From contig NZ_RKSM01000001.1 of NCBI RefSeq assembly GCF_008729015.1, positions 2,542,001 through 2,606,000 of the forward strand: a stretch of 64,000 nt of DNA. Reading direction: 5' to 3'. Below are positions 27,235 through 36,630 of this stretch, one piece after another. Under the pieces are notes generated by a model. That model saw only the letters and a list, made by a program, of their open reading frames with translations, did no database searches and was not told where the DNA came from. Each line of letters begins with the position of its first letter. Position 1 is the first letter of the stretch. The stretch comes from Haloarcula sp. CBA1129. GTDB taxonomy: Archaea > Halobacteriota > Halobacteria > Halobacteriales > Haloarculaceae. Made by a program: the position numbers and the translations under genes.

Positions 27235-27813
27235 TCAGCCACCCCCCAGCGCGAGGACGAGTCGGGTCGCGCCCAGCAGCGTCGCGATGCCGACCACGTC
27301 GCCCGTCGTCGTCACGACCGGGCCGGCCAGCGTGTCCGGATTGAGCCCGCGGCGGTACCCGACGAACACGACAGACACGACAGCGAGAGTCAGCAACAGT
27401 CCGGAGACGAAGCCAGCGATAAGCGCAATAGCGACGAGAGTTGTGAGCGGGGCCGACGGTCGCCCGACCAGCGCGAGCAGGGCGACAGCCATCACCGCGG
27501 CGACGCCGCTGATGAGCACGCCGTTTGCCAGCGCCGCCGCGACGGCGGCGTTGATGCGGTCGTCGTCGAAGGAAAACCGCGGGTCGATGAGCCCCTGATG
27601 GAGCGCCGACCCCAGACGTGCGCCGAGCGAACCGTAGACGTTCCCCCGAGTAGCGAGCAGTGCCGGTACGAGTACGAGCAGCCCCGCAACATCCTGTAAC
27701 TCTGCGTCCATGCCACCGAGGACAACGCCCGCGAAGAGGCCACCGACCGCACTGAGCGCCAGCACCGGGAGCGACTCCCGGTAGGCTTCGAGTGCCACCT
27801 CGCGGACAGTCAT
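27235..27813 (-). CDS. MgtE-like magnesium transporter half (first of pair)
   Basis: A 192-residue five-helix MgtE/SLC41 domain protein, paralogous to the gene just downstream. It shows the corresponding motifs ATRGNVYGSLGARLGSALHQG and GLNPDTLAGPVVTTTGDVVG. The start at 27813 (MTVREVALEAYRES) gives a short amphipathic N-terminal helix before the first membrane segment, as in the family; the longer frame upstream is Arg-rich noise. The absence of regulatory domains means that Mg2+ sensing, if any, must come from elsewhere. Confidence 0.83.
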   Translation of the reverse strand: MTVREVALEAYRESLPVLALSAVGGLFAGVVLGGMDAELQDVAGLLVLVPALLATRGNVYGSLGARLGSALHQGLIDPRFSFDDDRINAAVAAALANGVLISGVAAVMAVALLALVGRPSAPLTTLVAIALIAGFVSGLLLTLAVVSVVFVGYRRGLNPDTLAGPVVTTTGDVVGIATLLGATRLVLALGGG

Positions 27814-27868
27814 TGCAGGGCGAAGGACGGCGAGCGAAAAAAAGCCCCCTGATAGCGCTGGCACCCCC

Positions 27869-28717
27869 TCAACCGGGAGCCGATTGTGCTCTGTCACGCC
27901 ACGGTGGCGGCCCGACCGTCGTGTTCCCGACCGCGGTAAATCTGACAGTTCTGGTGACGGTGACCGGTTCGCCCCCCTCCGTTGTCGTGTACGCAGTCCG
28001 GTAGTCGCGGACGAGTCCCGACCGAGTGACGTGGGCGACGAGCGTCGCATTCTCCCGGGACGCCCACGCTGTCGAGGTCGTGTTGTCCCGCAGCCGGTCG
28101 CCCCTGATGACGTAGACGGTGCCGTTTGACTGCTGGGACTGCAGGGTCCGGGTGTTAAACGGGGCGACGGTCCGAGTGACGTCAGCGGCTGGACGGCCGT
28201 TCAGCGCGGCGGAATGGACCCAGTACCGCCACGTTCCGGCGTAGCTGTCCGGCGGGTCGTACTCGTTGTAGACAGTCTGATTGTCGCGCACGAGCCGGCG
28301 GAGGTACGTGTCGCCGTCGGACCAGAACGACGCGGTCGCCGGCGGCCGACCGAGGAGCACCGGGGCCGCATGGCCGCGGACAGAGATGTTGGCGAGATGC
28401 GTCCGGTTCGCGTCCAGCGCGACACGAACGCGGAGGTGGGACCGCAACGACCCATTCGCATAGCGGACAGTTCGGTTCATCGTCAGCGTGTACCCGGTTC
28501 CGTTGAGTCGGTCGCCGTGAGCGGACCCGAGGAGCGATGGACTGGTGACGCCCGTGGATCCGACGCCAACTGGATACGGAGTCACGGAACCGGTCGGCAC
28601 TGGGGCAGGCGTCACCGGCGTCGACGAGTCATCGGCATCGCTGAACCCAAACCCCCCACAGCCTGCAGTAAGGACGACAGTGATGACGAGTAGCTGCCAC
28701 CCCATATCCCTCGTCAT
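27869..28717 (-). CDS. Lipoprotein of unknown function (DUF7537-like)
   Basis: A 282-residue exported protein. Residues 1-20 are a lipoprotein signal with LTAGCGG at the cleavage site, followed by a Thr/Pro/Val-rich linker and a beta-rich domain with repeated NxT/S sequons. The layout (YTLTMNRTVRYANGSLRSHL and later IRGDRLRDNTTSTAW) resembles LppX/LolA-like folds seen in a haloarchaeal family I recall as DUF7537. It is probably an anchored, glycosylated surface protein. It is divergent from the ABC transporter binding protein. Confidence 0.7.
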   Translation of the reverse strand: MTRDMGWQLLVITVVLTAGCGGFGFSDADDSSTPVTPAPVPTGSVTPYPVGVGSTGVTSPSLLGSAHGDRLNGTGYTLTMNRTVRYANGSLRSHLRVRVALDANRTHLANISVRGHAAPVLLGRPPATASFWSDGDTYLRRLVRDNQTVYNEYDPPDSYAGTWRYWVHSAALNGRPAADVTRTVAPFNTRTLQSQQSNGTVYVIRGDRLRDNTTSTAWASRENATLVAHVTRSGLVRDYRTAYTTTEGGEPVTVTRTVRFTAVGNTTVGPPPWRDRAQSAPG

Positions 28718-28811
28718 GGTATAACAAACCATTCAGGTCGGAAGAAGTCTACGGATCGCCATTTATTCGGAATCTGTCGGTATATAGATGTGAAATCGTT
28801 GATTAACCTAC

Positions 28812-28824
28812 CGAAACTATTATG
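28812..28824 (+). promoter_or_regulatory. Candidate promoter of the branched-chain-type ABC operon
   Basis: CGAAACTATTATG (from 28812) has a BRE-like CGAAA followed by a TATA-like CTATTATG starting 32 nt before the ATG at 28849. A second box, TATATAG at 28781-28787, could serve a longer transcript starting near 28810. Confidence 0.5.
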
Positions 28825-28848
28825 ATAGATACAGACACCGTATGGAAC

Positions 28849-30243
28849 ATGCCAACTAATGGCAGATCGGTCAACCGACGACAGTTGCTGAAGAGTACGG
28901 GCGTCGCAGGTGTGGCAGGGCTGACGGGACTGGCCGGTTGTTCCGGTGGCGACGGTGGCGACGGTGGTGGCGACGGCGGCGATGGTGGCAGTGATGGTGG
29001 CGGCGACGGCGGCGACGACTACCCGGCACTCGGAAACTTCCCGGTCGAGGGCGACACGGTCACCTTCGGGTTCAACGTTCCACAATCCGGGCCCTATTCG
29101 TCGGAGGGACAGGACGAACTTCGGGCGTACGAACTCGCCCAGAAGCACCTCAACAACGGGGGTGGCTGGGTGGACACCTTCGAGGACCTCAGCGGCGATG
29201 GCGTCCTCGGATACACGGTCGAGTCGGTGAACGGCGACACAGCGACCGACGCCGACACCGCCCGGCAGTCCGCCTCGCGGATGATAAACCGGGACAACGT
29301 GGTGATGATTTCAGGGGGCTCCTCCAGCGCGGTGGCTATCGCCGTGCAGGGGCTCTGTCAGTCGGAGAACGTCATGTTCATGGCCTGTCTGACTCACTCC
29401 AACGACACGACCGGGAAAGACTGCGCCCGGTACGGGTTCCGGGAGATGTTCAACGCGTACATGACCGGACAGGCACTCGCCCCGGTGCTTGAAAGCGAGT
29501 ACGGCTCGGACAACTCCTTCTACCAGCTGTACGCCGACTACTCTTGGGGCCAGACCCAGCAGGACTCGATGAACCAGTTCCTCTCGGAAATCGGCTGGGA
29601 GGAAGTCGACAGCGTTCCGACGCCGCTTGGGACCAGCGACTTCTCCTCGTATCTCTCGGAGGCCGCAAACAGCGGCGCGGACGTACTCGTGCTGAACCAC
29701 TACGGGCTGGACGGCGCGAACTCCGTCTCGCAGGCCGTCGACGCCGGTATCGACGAGGACATGGAGCTTGTCGTTCCGCTGTACAACCGCCCGATGGCGC
29801 AGGCCGCCGGTGGCTCCATCGAGGGTATCTACGGGACGATTGCCTGGGACTCCCAGATCGACAACGAGGCGTCGAACGCGTTCACGCAAGCGTTCCAAGA
29901 CGAGTACGACCGCGTCCCCTCCGGACCGGCCCAGCTCGCCTACGCACAGACGCTCCAGTACGCGGCCGCCGCCGAACGAGCGGGCACGTTCTACCCGCCG
30001 GAAGTCATCCGCCAACTGGAGGACTACGAGTACAGCAACATCGGCATGGGCGCGGAGACGATGCGTGCCTGCGACCATCAGGCCCAGCGTGACATCCCGG
30101 TCGCTCAGGGGCTCCCGGCGAGCGAGCAGGGCGACGGGAACTTCATCGAGATTGTCGAGATCACGTCCCGGGACGACGTCGGATACGGATGCGATTCCGG
30201 GCCAGCCGCGGAGTGCGAACTCGGCGAGTACGGGGACGAATAG
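28849..30243 (+). CDS. Branched-chain amino acid-type ABC transporter substrate-binding lipoprotein
   Basis: A 464-residue periplasmic-binding-fold protein of the LivJ/urea-amide receptor family. A Tat lipoprotein signal (NRRQLLKSTG, then GLAGCSGG) is followed by a Gly/Asp-rich linker of about 30 residues, then the binding domain (FGFNVPQSGPYSSEGQDELR). The ligand cannot be deduced; branched amino acids, urea and amides are all known in the family. ATG at 28849 gives a typical short Tat n-region; ATG at 28822 is the alternative. The permease and ATPase genes follow after a 131-nt gap, perhaps with partial termination so that more receptor is made. Confidence 0.9.
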   Translation: MPTNGRSVNRRQLLKSTGVAGVAGLTGLAGCSGGDGGDGGGDGGDGGSDGGGDGGDDYPALGNFPVEGDTVTFGFNVPQSGPYSSEGQDELRAYELAQKHLNNGGGWVDTFEDLSGDGVLGYTVESVNGDTATDADTARQSASRMINRDNVVMISGGSSSAVAIAVQGLCQSENVMFMACLTHSNDTTGKDCARYGFREMFNAYMTGQALAPVLESEYGSDNSFYQLYADYSWGQTQQDSMNQFLSEIGWEEVDSVPTPLGTSDFSSYLSEAANSGADVLVLNHYGLDGANSVSQAVDAGIDEDMELVVPLYNRPMAQAAGGSIEGIYGTIAWDSQIDNEASNAFTQAFQDEYDRVPSGPAQLAYAQTLQYAAAAERAGTFYPPEVIRQLEDYEYSNIGMGAETMRACDHQAQRDIPVAQGLPASEQGDGNFIEIVEITSRDDVGYGCDSGPAAECELGEYGDE

Positions 30244-30374
30244 GCCACAATTCGGACAGGGGCCGTACCCCTCATGATTTATAGTGCATGAGTTCGCCTT
30301 ACTTGATACACAAAAACTAGCATGATTAGGAATACGCAGATAGTACAAGAAGAGTGTGGTGGGGGGAATCCGGC

Positions 30375-31313
30375 GTGACGCTACTCGCGGATATCCTCAC
30401 CATCCTATTGAATGGGCTACAACAGGGCGCGATTTACGTCCTGCTCGCGGTTGGACTGTCGATTATCCTCGGGACGCTGAAGTTCGTCAACTTTGCCCAC
30501 GGGGCACTGTACCTCGTCGGCGCGTATCTGGGGCTGTTCATAACTGGACAGGTGCCGTTGAATAACGGCCAGTTAGCGGAGTGGGGAATCCAGTCGTACG
30601 GTATCGGACTGGGATTCATCGCTGCACTGATCATCGTGCCGATTGTCGTGTTCGTTATCGGACTGCTGATGGAGCGGTTCATCGCACAGGCGTTTTACGA
30701 CCGCCCCGACACCGACCAGATTCTCGTCACGTTCGGACTCGCAATCATCGTCCAAGAGATGCTCCGGGCACTGCTGGGCGGGAGTAGCCAGCCGTTCCCA
30801 CAGCCTTCGTGGGCATCCGGCCCGATAGCGCTGCCTGTGGTCGGGAACTTCCCGCGCTGGCGGCTTGGCGTCATCGCAATTACCGCAGTCCTCGTCTTGG
30901 GGGTGTACGCCCTCGTCGAGTACACTGACTTCGGCCTCATTGTCCAGGCCGGTACCCTCGACGGCGAGATGGTTCGCCTGCTAGGGATCAGACTGAGCAG
31001 ACCATACCTCGTCGTCTTCGGCATCGGTGCCGCACTCGCCGGCGTGGCCGGCGTCGTCGGCGGCCCACTCGCCAACGTCAATCCCAACATCGGCACTGAA
31101 CAGTTGGTGCCGGCGTTCCTGACTGTCGTCATCGGCGGCGTCGGGAAAATAGAGGGGGCCGTCGTGGCCGGCCTGATGCTGGGCACGCTGCAGGTACTCC
31201 TCATCCAGACCGGCTACGCCGCTTGGAGTCAGGTCGGTATCTACGCGCTCGCGGCCCTCGTCCTGCTGGTGCGTCCGCAGGGCCTGCTGGGCTCGGAGGT
31301 GGATGTCTCATGA
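30375..31313 (+). CDS. ABC transporter permease, LivH type
   Basis: A 312-residue membrane protein with about eight helices, one of the two permeases of the uptake system. The N-terminal LLNGLQQGAIYVLLAVGLSI and the C-terminal VIGGVGKIEGAVVAGLMLGT loop, which touches the ATPase, are LivH hallmarks. GTG at 30375 fits the family N-terminus and follows a GGGGGG stretch; GTG at 30354 would add seven residues. The stop overlaps the next gene (ATGA). Confidence 0.92.
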   Translation: MTLLADILTILLNGLQQGAIYVLLAVGLSIILGTLKFVNFAHGALYLVGAYLGLFITGQVPLNNGQLAEWGIQSYGIGLGFIAALIIVPIVVFVIGLLMERFIAQAFYDRPDTDQILVTFGLAIIVQEMLRALLGGSSQPFPQPSWASGPIALPVVGNFPRWRLGVIAITAVLVLGVYALVEYTDFGLIVQAGTLDGEMVRLLGIRLSRPYLVVFGIGAALAGVAGVVGGPLANVNPNIGTEQLVPAFLTVVIGGVGKIEGAVVAGLMLGTLQVLLIQTGYAAWSQVGIYALAALVLLVRPQGLLGSEVDVS

Positions 31314-32401
31314 GCGACGAACCGCGCGACGCGACCGCCACGGCAGCGGCCGACGCGGATGCGGAGGTCACCGGCGGGCTTGCCGACCGGTGGGCCAGCT
31401 TCCGCGACCGGGAGATATCGACGGTGCTGCTCACAGTTGTGGGCGTGGCCGTCTTCCCGTTCCTGTTCAACAACTTCCTCGACGGCTACACGCAGCTGGC
31501 GACGCTGATGCTCATTTACGGCATCTTCGCCGTCGGGTTCGACATCCTGCTGGGATACACCGGCCTGCTATCGTTCGGCCACGCCGTCTTCTTCGGCGGC
31601 GCGGCCTACGCCGCTGGTATCTTCAGTGCAAGCGTCAGTACCTCGCCGCTGCTGGTGCTGCTCGCCGGCACGGTGTTCGCGGTACTACTGGCGTGGATTG
31701 TCGGCTTCCTGTCGCTGCGCCGCGGCGGGATTTACTTCGCTATCCTGACGCTGACGTTCGGCCAGATGTCGTTCTATTTGGCGGCATCGCCGCTGGCCTT
31801 CCTCACGAACGGTGAGAACGGCTTCACCTCCGTGGACATCGGCCACCTGCTGGGCGTCATCGACATCCACGGCGGCGTGCCGTTCCCGCTGACGATGCTG
31901 GTCGACAACATGCTGTACGTGTTCGTCGCCGTCATGACGGTGCTGTCAGTCGCGATGGCGAATCGCATCCTGCACTCACCATACGGAACCGTGTTCCGCG
32001 CTATTCGGGAGAACGAGCGACGGGCGGAGTTCGTCGGGCTGGACGTCTGGCGGTACAAACTGATGGCGTTCATCATCTCGGCGGCCTTCGCCGGCATCGC
32101 CGGGAGCCTGTTCGCCATCGAGGGGAACTACGTGCCGCTGCAGTCACTGTACTGGACCGAGTCCGGTCGCATCGTCATCATGACCGTCCTCGGCGGTGTT
32201 GGGTCGCTGTTCGGGCCGCTGTTCGGCGCCGGGCTGTACCTGTACATCGAAAACATTGTCAGCGGGTTCGAGACGCTCGGCCCGTTCTGGCATCTCATCC
32301 TCGGTGTTGTGTTCGTCGTCGCTGTCGTCCTCTTCCCCAACGGCATCTGGGGCGGTATCGACTACGTTCGTGATATGGTTGTCGGAGGTGAAGACGAATG
32401 A
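31310..32401 (+). CDS. ABC transporter permease, LivM type
   Basis: A 363-residue permease partner. After an acidic Ala/Asp-rich cytoplasmic N-terminus of about 40 residues come about nine hydrophobic helices. Typical LivM sequences are GYTGLLSFGHAVFFGGAAYA, VFRAIRENERRAEFVGLD and VLGGVGSLFGPLFGAG. The start at 31310 overlaps the livH-like stop by four bases, and the stop overlaps the next ATG the same way. Confidence 0.93.
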   Translation: MSDEPRDATATAAADADAEVTGGLADRWASFRDREISTVLLTVVGVAVFPFLFNNFLDGYTQLATLMLIYGIFAVGFDILLGYTGLLSFGHAVFFGGAAYAAGIFSASVSTSPLLVLLAGTVFAVLLAWIVGFLSLRRGGIYFAILTLTFGQMSFYLAASPLAFLTNGENGFTSVDIGHLLGVIDIHGGVPFPLTMLVDNMLYVFVAVMTVLSVAMANRILHSPYGTVFRAIRENERRAEFVGLDVWRYKLMAFIISAAFAGIAGSLFAIEGNYVPLQSLYWTESGRIVIMTVLGGVGSLFGPLFGAGLYLYIENIVSGFETLGPFWHLILGVVFVVAVVLFPNGIWGGIDYVRDMVVGGEDE

Positions 32402-33156
32402 CGGTTCTCAAAACGGAACAGCTCACCAAGCAGTTCGGCGGCCTCACGGCCGTCGACGAGGTGGATCTGGAGATCGAACAGGGCGAAGGTGTGAGCCTCA
32501 TCGGCCCCAACGGCGCGGGGAAATCAACGTTTATCAACCTCGTCACCCGGCGGCTCGAACCGAGCTACGGTGAAATCGCCTTCCAAGGAGATTCCATCAT
32601 CGGGATGGACCCACACGAAGTCGTCCAGAGAGGGATGAGTAAGTCCTTCCAGACAGCCTCTATCTTCCCCGAGCTGACCGTCAAGGAGAACGCAACCATC
32701 GCGGCGCTGGCGGCCGAGCACGGCTCGTTCCGGTTCAACTTCTTCCGGCACCAGAACAGCTACCCGGCGGTCGATGAACTGGCGAACGAGGTCCTCGAGT
32801 CGGTCGGCCTCTACGACGAGCGGGAGAACAACGCCGACAGCCTCGACTACGGGAACAAGCGCCGGCTCGAACTCGGCATCGCGCTGGCCGCCGAGCCGGA
32901 CATGCTGCTGATGGACGAGCCGACCGCCGGCATGAGCCCCGACGAGACCAAGTCGACCGTCAAACTCATCAAGCGAGTCAAGGAGGAACTCGATCTGACC
33001 TTCCTGCTGGTCGAACACGACATGGAGATTGTCTTCGACATCTCCGACCGCATTGTCGTCCTCAACCGCGGGTCAGTTATCGCGGAAGGGACGCCGACAG
33101 AGGTACAGAACGACCCTGCAGTACAGGAAGCGTACCTAGGAGGTGTCGAAGAATGA
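32398..33156 (+). CDS. ABC transporter ATP-binding protein, LivG type
   Basis: A 252-residue ATPase that powers the transporter. Walker A is GPNGAGKST, the signature stretch is RLELGIALAAEPDMLLMDEP (Walker B with catalytic Glu at its end), and the switch His is in LVEHDMEIVFD. The signature loop lacks the canonical LSGGQ and reads LDYGNKRRLE, which is normal for LivG. Both ends overlap neighbouring genes by four bases. Confidence 0.95.
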   Translation: MTVLKTEQLTKQFGGLTAVDEVDLEIEQGEGVSLIGPNGAGKSTFINLVTRRLEPSYGEIAFQGDSIIGMDPHEVVQRGMSKSFQTASIFPELTVKENATIAALAAEHGSFRFNFFRHQNSYPAVDELANEVLESVGLYDERENNADSLDYGNKRRLELGIALAAEPDMLLMDEPTAGMSPDETKSTVKLIKRVKEELDLTFLLVEHDMEIVFDISDRIVVLNRGSVIAEGTPTEVQNDPAVQEAYLGGVEE

Positions 33157-33896
33157 CACTGCTCGACGTAGACAACATCAACGGCTACTACGGCGAGAGC
33201 CACATCATACAGGACGTGTCGATGAACGTCGACGACGGCGAAATCACGGCCCTACTGGGCCGTAACGGCGCGGGGAAGACCTCGACGCTCCGGTGTATCT
33301 CTGGGGCGACGCCGCCCGATGTCCGGAGCGGCGCGATCCAGTTCGACGGAACGGATATCACCAACGACCCGCCGGAGGACATCGCCGTCCGCGGCATCTC
33401 GCTGGTGCCCGAGGAACGGCGCGTGTTCACTGACCTCACTGTCGCGGAGAACCTGCACCTCGCGGACACCGTCCGCAACAAATCGAACACATGGGGTCGA
33501 AATCTCGATTTCCGCGACGAAGGGATGTCGACGGAGGAGATCTACGAGTACTTCCCACGGCTCGACGAGCGCCGGTCCCAGAAGGCCGGCACGCTCTCCG
33601 GCGGCGAACAGCAGATGCTCGCCATCGCCCGCGCGCTCCACCAGAGCACCGACCTGTTGATGCTCGACGAGCCATATGAAGGGCTGGCACCACAGATTAT
33701 CGAGTCCGTCGAGAACGCAATCGAGCGCATCAGCGAAGACGGGACGACGATACTGCTGGTCGAGCAAAACGCCGTGGCGGCGATGAAAATCGCCGACCGG
33801 TGTTACGTGCTGGACCGCGGGCAAGTGGTCTTCGAGGGGCCCGCCGAGGAACTGCAGAACGATCAAGAGATGCGTGACAAGTACCTAGGTGTCTGA
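33153..33896 (+). CDS. ABC transporter ATP-binding protein, LivF type
   Basis: The second ATPase subunit, 247 residues. It has Walker A GRNGAGKTS, signature TLSGGEQQML, Walker B LLMLDEPYEGLAP and the switch motif LLVEQNAVAAMKIADR. The EGLAP element after Walker B is characteristic of LivF. Its stop codon is followed immediately by the ATG of the thioredoxin-like gene, which makes that gene a member of the operon. Confidence 0.95.
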   Translation: MTLLDVDNINGYYGESHIIQDVSMNVDDGEITALLGRNGAGKTSTLRCISGATPPDVRSGAIQFDGTDITNDPPEDIAVRGISLVPEERRVFTDLTVAENLHLADTVRNKSNTWGRNLDFRDEGMSTEEIYEYFPRLDERRSQKAGTLSGGEQQMLAIARALHQSTDLLMLDEPYEGLAPQIIESVENAIERISEDGTTILLVEQNAVAAMKIADRCYVLDRGQVVFEGPAEELQNDQEMRDKYLGV

Positions 33897-34580
33897 ATGT
33901 CGGAAACCCAATCCGCCGAAGCACTACTCGACGCACTACAGTCGGAAGGTGTCGTCGTCATCGACGAGGAGACGGACGCGGTCAGCACAACGGAAGCGTT
34001 CGAGGCCGACCGCGGGGTGTACTACGACACCTACGTCACGATGGGCGAGACGGAGTTCCACGAGTCCGTTGCCGACGTGTTCGGCCTCGATTCGGCCGCC
34101 GAAGCGGCCGAGCGGGTCGACGAACTCGACGTGTCGCGCGAGGAGTTCGCCACGTTCCTGACCCTGCGGTCGAACGTCGACGACTCCTACACCACCGTGG
34201 AGCTGACGACGATGGCGCAGATGGCGACCGAGCTGGGGCCGGAGACGCCGGTCCCCGACGCGGTCGAACATCTCGACGACGACAGCTACGAGGCCTTCGT
34301 CGACGCCCACGACCGGTGTGTCGTGACCGTGTGGAAGCTGTTCTGTGAGCCCTGCGAAGCGATGAAAGAGGAGCTAGACGAGGTTCTGGCCGCGTTCCCC
34401 GAGGGTGTCCCAGTCGCCGGTATCGCCGGCGAGCGGTCGCCGGAGTTCTGTCAGTCGGTCGGTGTCAACGCGGCGCCCGCCGTCGTGCTGTTCGAGGACG
34501 GCGAGCCCGTCGAACAGATCACTGGCCGGACGGACCCGTCGCCGCTCGCGGAGCGAGTCGAAGAAGTGTACGGGGTCTGA
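33897..34580 (+). CDS. Thioredoxin-fold protein in the ABC operon
   Basis: A 227-residue two-part protein. The N-terminal half (to about residue 125) is acidic, helical and of unknown fold. The C-terminal half is a thioredoxin-like domain with the redox pair CEPC in VWKLFCEPCEAMKEEL and the cis-Pro region NAAPAVVLFEDGEP. It probably exchanges disulfides in the cytoplasm, as there is no signal peptide. Zero-base spacing to the livF-like gene suggests a link to uptake of a sulfur or redox-related substrate, but this is only inference. Confidence 0.78.
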   Translation: MSETQSAEALLDALQSEGVVVIDEETDAVSTTEAFEADRGVYYDTYVTMGETEFHESVADVFGLDSAAEAAERVDELDVSREEFATFLTLRSNVDDSYTTVELTTMAQMATELGPETPVPDAVEHLDDDSYEAFVDAHDRCVVTVWKLFCEPCEAMKEELDEVLAAFPEGVPVAGIAGERSPEFCQSVGVNAAPAVVLFEDGEPVEQITGRTDPSPLAERVEEVYGV

Positions 34581-34588
34581 CTGCGGCG

Positions 34589-34987
34589 TTACTCTTCTTC
34601 GCCACTACAGACCAGCACGGAGCGGTCCGTGCCAAGAATCACGCTCTGTGTGACACTCCCGAACAACACCTTGCCGGTCGGCGTCCGCTTGCGGCCGGCG
34701 ACGACAACCATGTCGGCGTCCTGCTCGTCAGCCAACCGGAGGATCGCGTCGGCGGGTTCGCCGCTTGACTCCTCTAAGGTGACCTCGACACCGGCGTCCT
34801 CGAGGACATCTCGTGCCCGGCGCACGGAGGCCACCTGATCGACGGACGCCCCTTCGGGGTTCTCCTCGAAGTCGTGCAGCAGCGTGACGCGGACCTGACT
34901 GGCGTCCATCGGAATCTCGGTTATCGCTTCCGCGATAGCGGTCCCACGAGCCTCGCTTTTGTCTATCCCAGCGACAATTTCGTACAT
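34589..34987 (-). CDS. Universal stress protein (UspA family)
   Basis: A 132-residue alpha/beta protein of the Usp family, which binds ATP or acts as a small stress-related dimer. The N-terminal VAGIDKSEARGTAIAEA and the C-terminal VVVAGRKRTPTGKVLFGSVT (a G-2x-G-9x-G(S/T)-like nucleotide loop) identify it. ATG at 34987 is preferred because the family starts at the first beta-strand. The upstream region holds a 7-bp inverted repeat. It converges on the thioredoxin-like gene with 8 nt between them. Confidence 0.88.
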   Translation of the reverse strand: MYEIVAGIDKSEARGTAIAEAITEIPMDASQVRVTLLHDFEENPEGASVDQVASVRRARDVLEDAGVEVTLEESSGEPADAILRLADEQDADMVVVAGRKRTPTGKVLFGSVTQSVILGTDRSVLVCSGEEE

Positions 34988-35006
34988 ACTCGCTTCATCC
35001 GTAGGA

Positions 35007-35031
35007 CGGGCCAACCCTTAGTTCTGGCCCG
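35007..35031. promoter_or_regulatory. Inverted repeat in the usp leader
   Basis: CGGGCCA (35007-35013) and TGGCCCG (35025-35031) are perfect 7-bp arms around an 11-nt loop, about 20-44 nt before the stress-protein start. It could be an operator or an RNA hairpin. Confidence 0.45.
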
Positions 35032-35096
35032 GATTTCGAACATAGATTATCAAAAATAACGTCCCAGATCACATCTCGCGGATCGGCAAAGCGGAG

Positions 35097-36500
35097 TCAG
35101 TCGCCGAACGGCCCCATACCGCCGCCGCCCATGCCGCCCATGCCGCCGCCGCCGCCCTGCTGCATCTGTTTCATCATCCGCTCCATGTCGCCGTCGCCCA
35201 TGCCTTGGAACTGCTTGAGCATCTGCTCCATCTGTTTGTGCTGCTGGAGGAGTTCACGCACCCGCTCCTCCGGCTTACCTGAGCCGCGGCAGATGCGTCT
35301 TGTTCGGGACTGGCCGACAACACGGGGGTTCTCCAGTTCTTCCTCGGTCATCGAGTCCATGATGACATCGAAATCCCGCATCCGCTCTTGGGTCACGTCC
35401 ATCGCGTCGTCCGGGAGCTGGTCCATCAGCCCGCCGCCCAAGCCGGGAATCATATCCATCACTTGGTCGAGCGGCCCCATGTTGTTCATCGTCTGCATCT
35501 GCTTGCGCATGTCCTTGAGGGTGAACTGCCCCTCCAGCATGTCCTCGGGGTCCCAGTCCTCCTCGTCGCCTTCCTGCGTTTCCTCCATCGCGCGTTCGAC
35601 GCGCTCGGTGAGCTGCTTGAGGTCGCCCATCCCGAGCAAGCGGGAGATGAACCCGGAGGGTTCGAACCGCTCGATGTCCTTGACTGTCTCCCCAGCGCCG
35701 AGGAATGCGATGGTTGAGTCGGTCTCGTTGACCGCGGCGAGCGCGCCGCCACCTTTCGCGGTCCCGTCGAGCTTCGTGATGACGACGCCGTCGATGCCGA
35801 TGGCCGCCTCGAAGTCAGCGGCCTGACTCTTCGCGCTCTGTCCCATCGCCGCGTCCAGCACGAGCAGGTCGCGATCAGGCTGGACCTCCTGTTCGATGCG
35901 TTCGATCTGCTCGATGAGCTCCTCGTTCAGGCCGTCACGACCCGCCGTGTCGACGATGCGCACGTCCGCGTTCTCCGTCGCTTCCAGCCCGTCGCGGGCG
36001 ATTTTCACGGGATCGTCTTCGTCGGGGTCGCCGTAGAAGTCGACCTCGGCGCGCTCGGCCATCTCCTTGGACTGGTCGTACGCACCGGGCCGGTCCGTGT
36101 CAGTCTGGATGATAGCCGGCCGGAGCCCCTTCGTCGAGAACCACCACGCCATCTTCGCGGCCGTCGTCGTCTTCCCCGACCCGTACAGCCCGGCGAGCAT
36201 GATGGTCTGCTCTTCGAGTGGTAGTTCGGTCGACTCGCCGACGAGATCGACCAGTTCCTCGTAGACGATTCGCAGGACCCAGTCCCGCGGCGTCGTCCCT
36301 GCCGGTGGTTCCTCCTCCAGTGCGCGCGTCTCGATGCTGTCAGAGAGGTCCTGTACGAGTCCGACATCCACGTCGGCCTGCAACAGCGACCGCTGAATCT
36401 CTTTGACGATGTCCTCGATATCTTCTTCGGAGAGCCGGGACTTCCCCCGGAGGTCATCAAGTGTCCCCCGAAGCGAACTCCCAAGATCGTCGAGTACCAT
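35097..36500 (-). CDS. srp54: Signal recognition particle GTPase SRP54
   Basis: A 467-residue SRP subunit that binds signal sequences and 7S RNA and pairs with FtsY at the membrane. It has the N-domain (residues 1 to about 95), then the G-domain with P-loop [23 protein letters not shown] (G3) and [11 protein letters not shown] (G4), and the methionine-rich M-domain with the RNA-binding [11 protein letters not shown] segment. It ends in a Gly/Met-rich low-complexity tail. ATG at 36500 gives the family start [13 protein letters not shown]. The receptor gene ftsY lies 3.4 kb away on the same strand. Confidence 0.97.
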   Translation of the reverse strand: MVLDDLGSSLRGTLDDLRGKSRLSEEDIEDIVKEIQRSLLQADVDVGLVQDLSDSIETRALEEEPPAGTTPRDWVLRIVYEELVDLVGESTELPLEEQTIMLAGLYGSGKTTTAAKMAWWFSTKGLRPAIIQTDTDRPGAYDQSKEMAERAEVDFYGDPDEDDPVKIARDGLEATENADVRIVDTAGRDGLNEELIEQIERIEQEVQPDRDLLVLDAAMGQSAKSQAADFEAAIGIDGVVITKLDGTAKGGGALAAVNETDSTIAFLGAGETVKDIERFEPSGFISRLLGMGDLKQLTERVERAMEETQEGDEEDWDPEDMLEGQFTLKDMRKQMQTMNNMGPLDQVMDMIPGLGGGLMDQLPDDAMDVTQERMRDFDVIMDSMTEEELENPRVVGQSRTRRICRGSGKPEERVRELLQQHKQMEQMLKQFQGMGDGDMERMMKQMQQGGGGGMGGMGGGGMGPFGD

Positions 36501-36630
36501 TGTTGGCGCGAGATACGCGACCACGCGGGTAAAGGCTTGTTGTCGTGCTGTCGGCCCGTAGTCTCAGACGGGTACTGCCAAATCTGCCCGTGACGAAACG
36601 GTCAAAAGGTCGAACCGACTTGACGACAAC

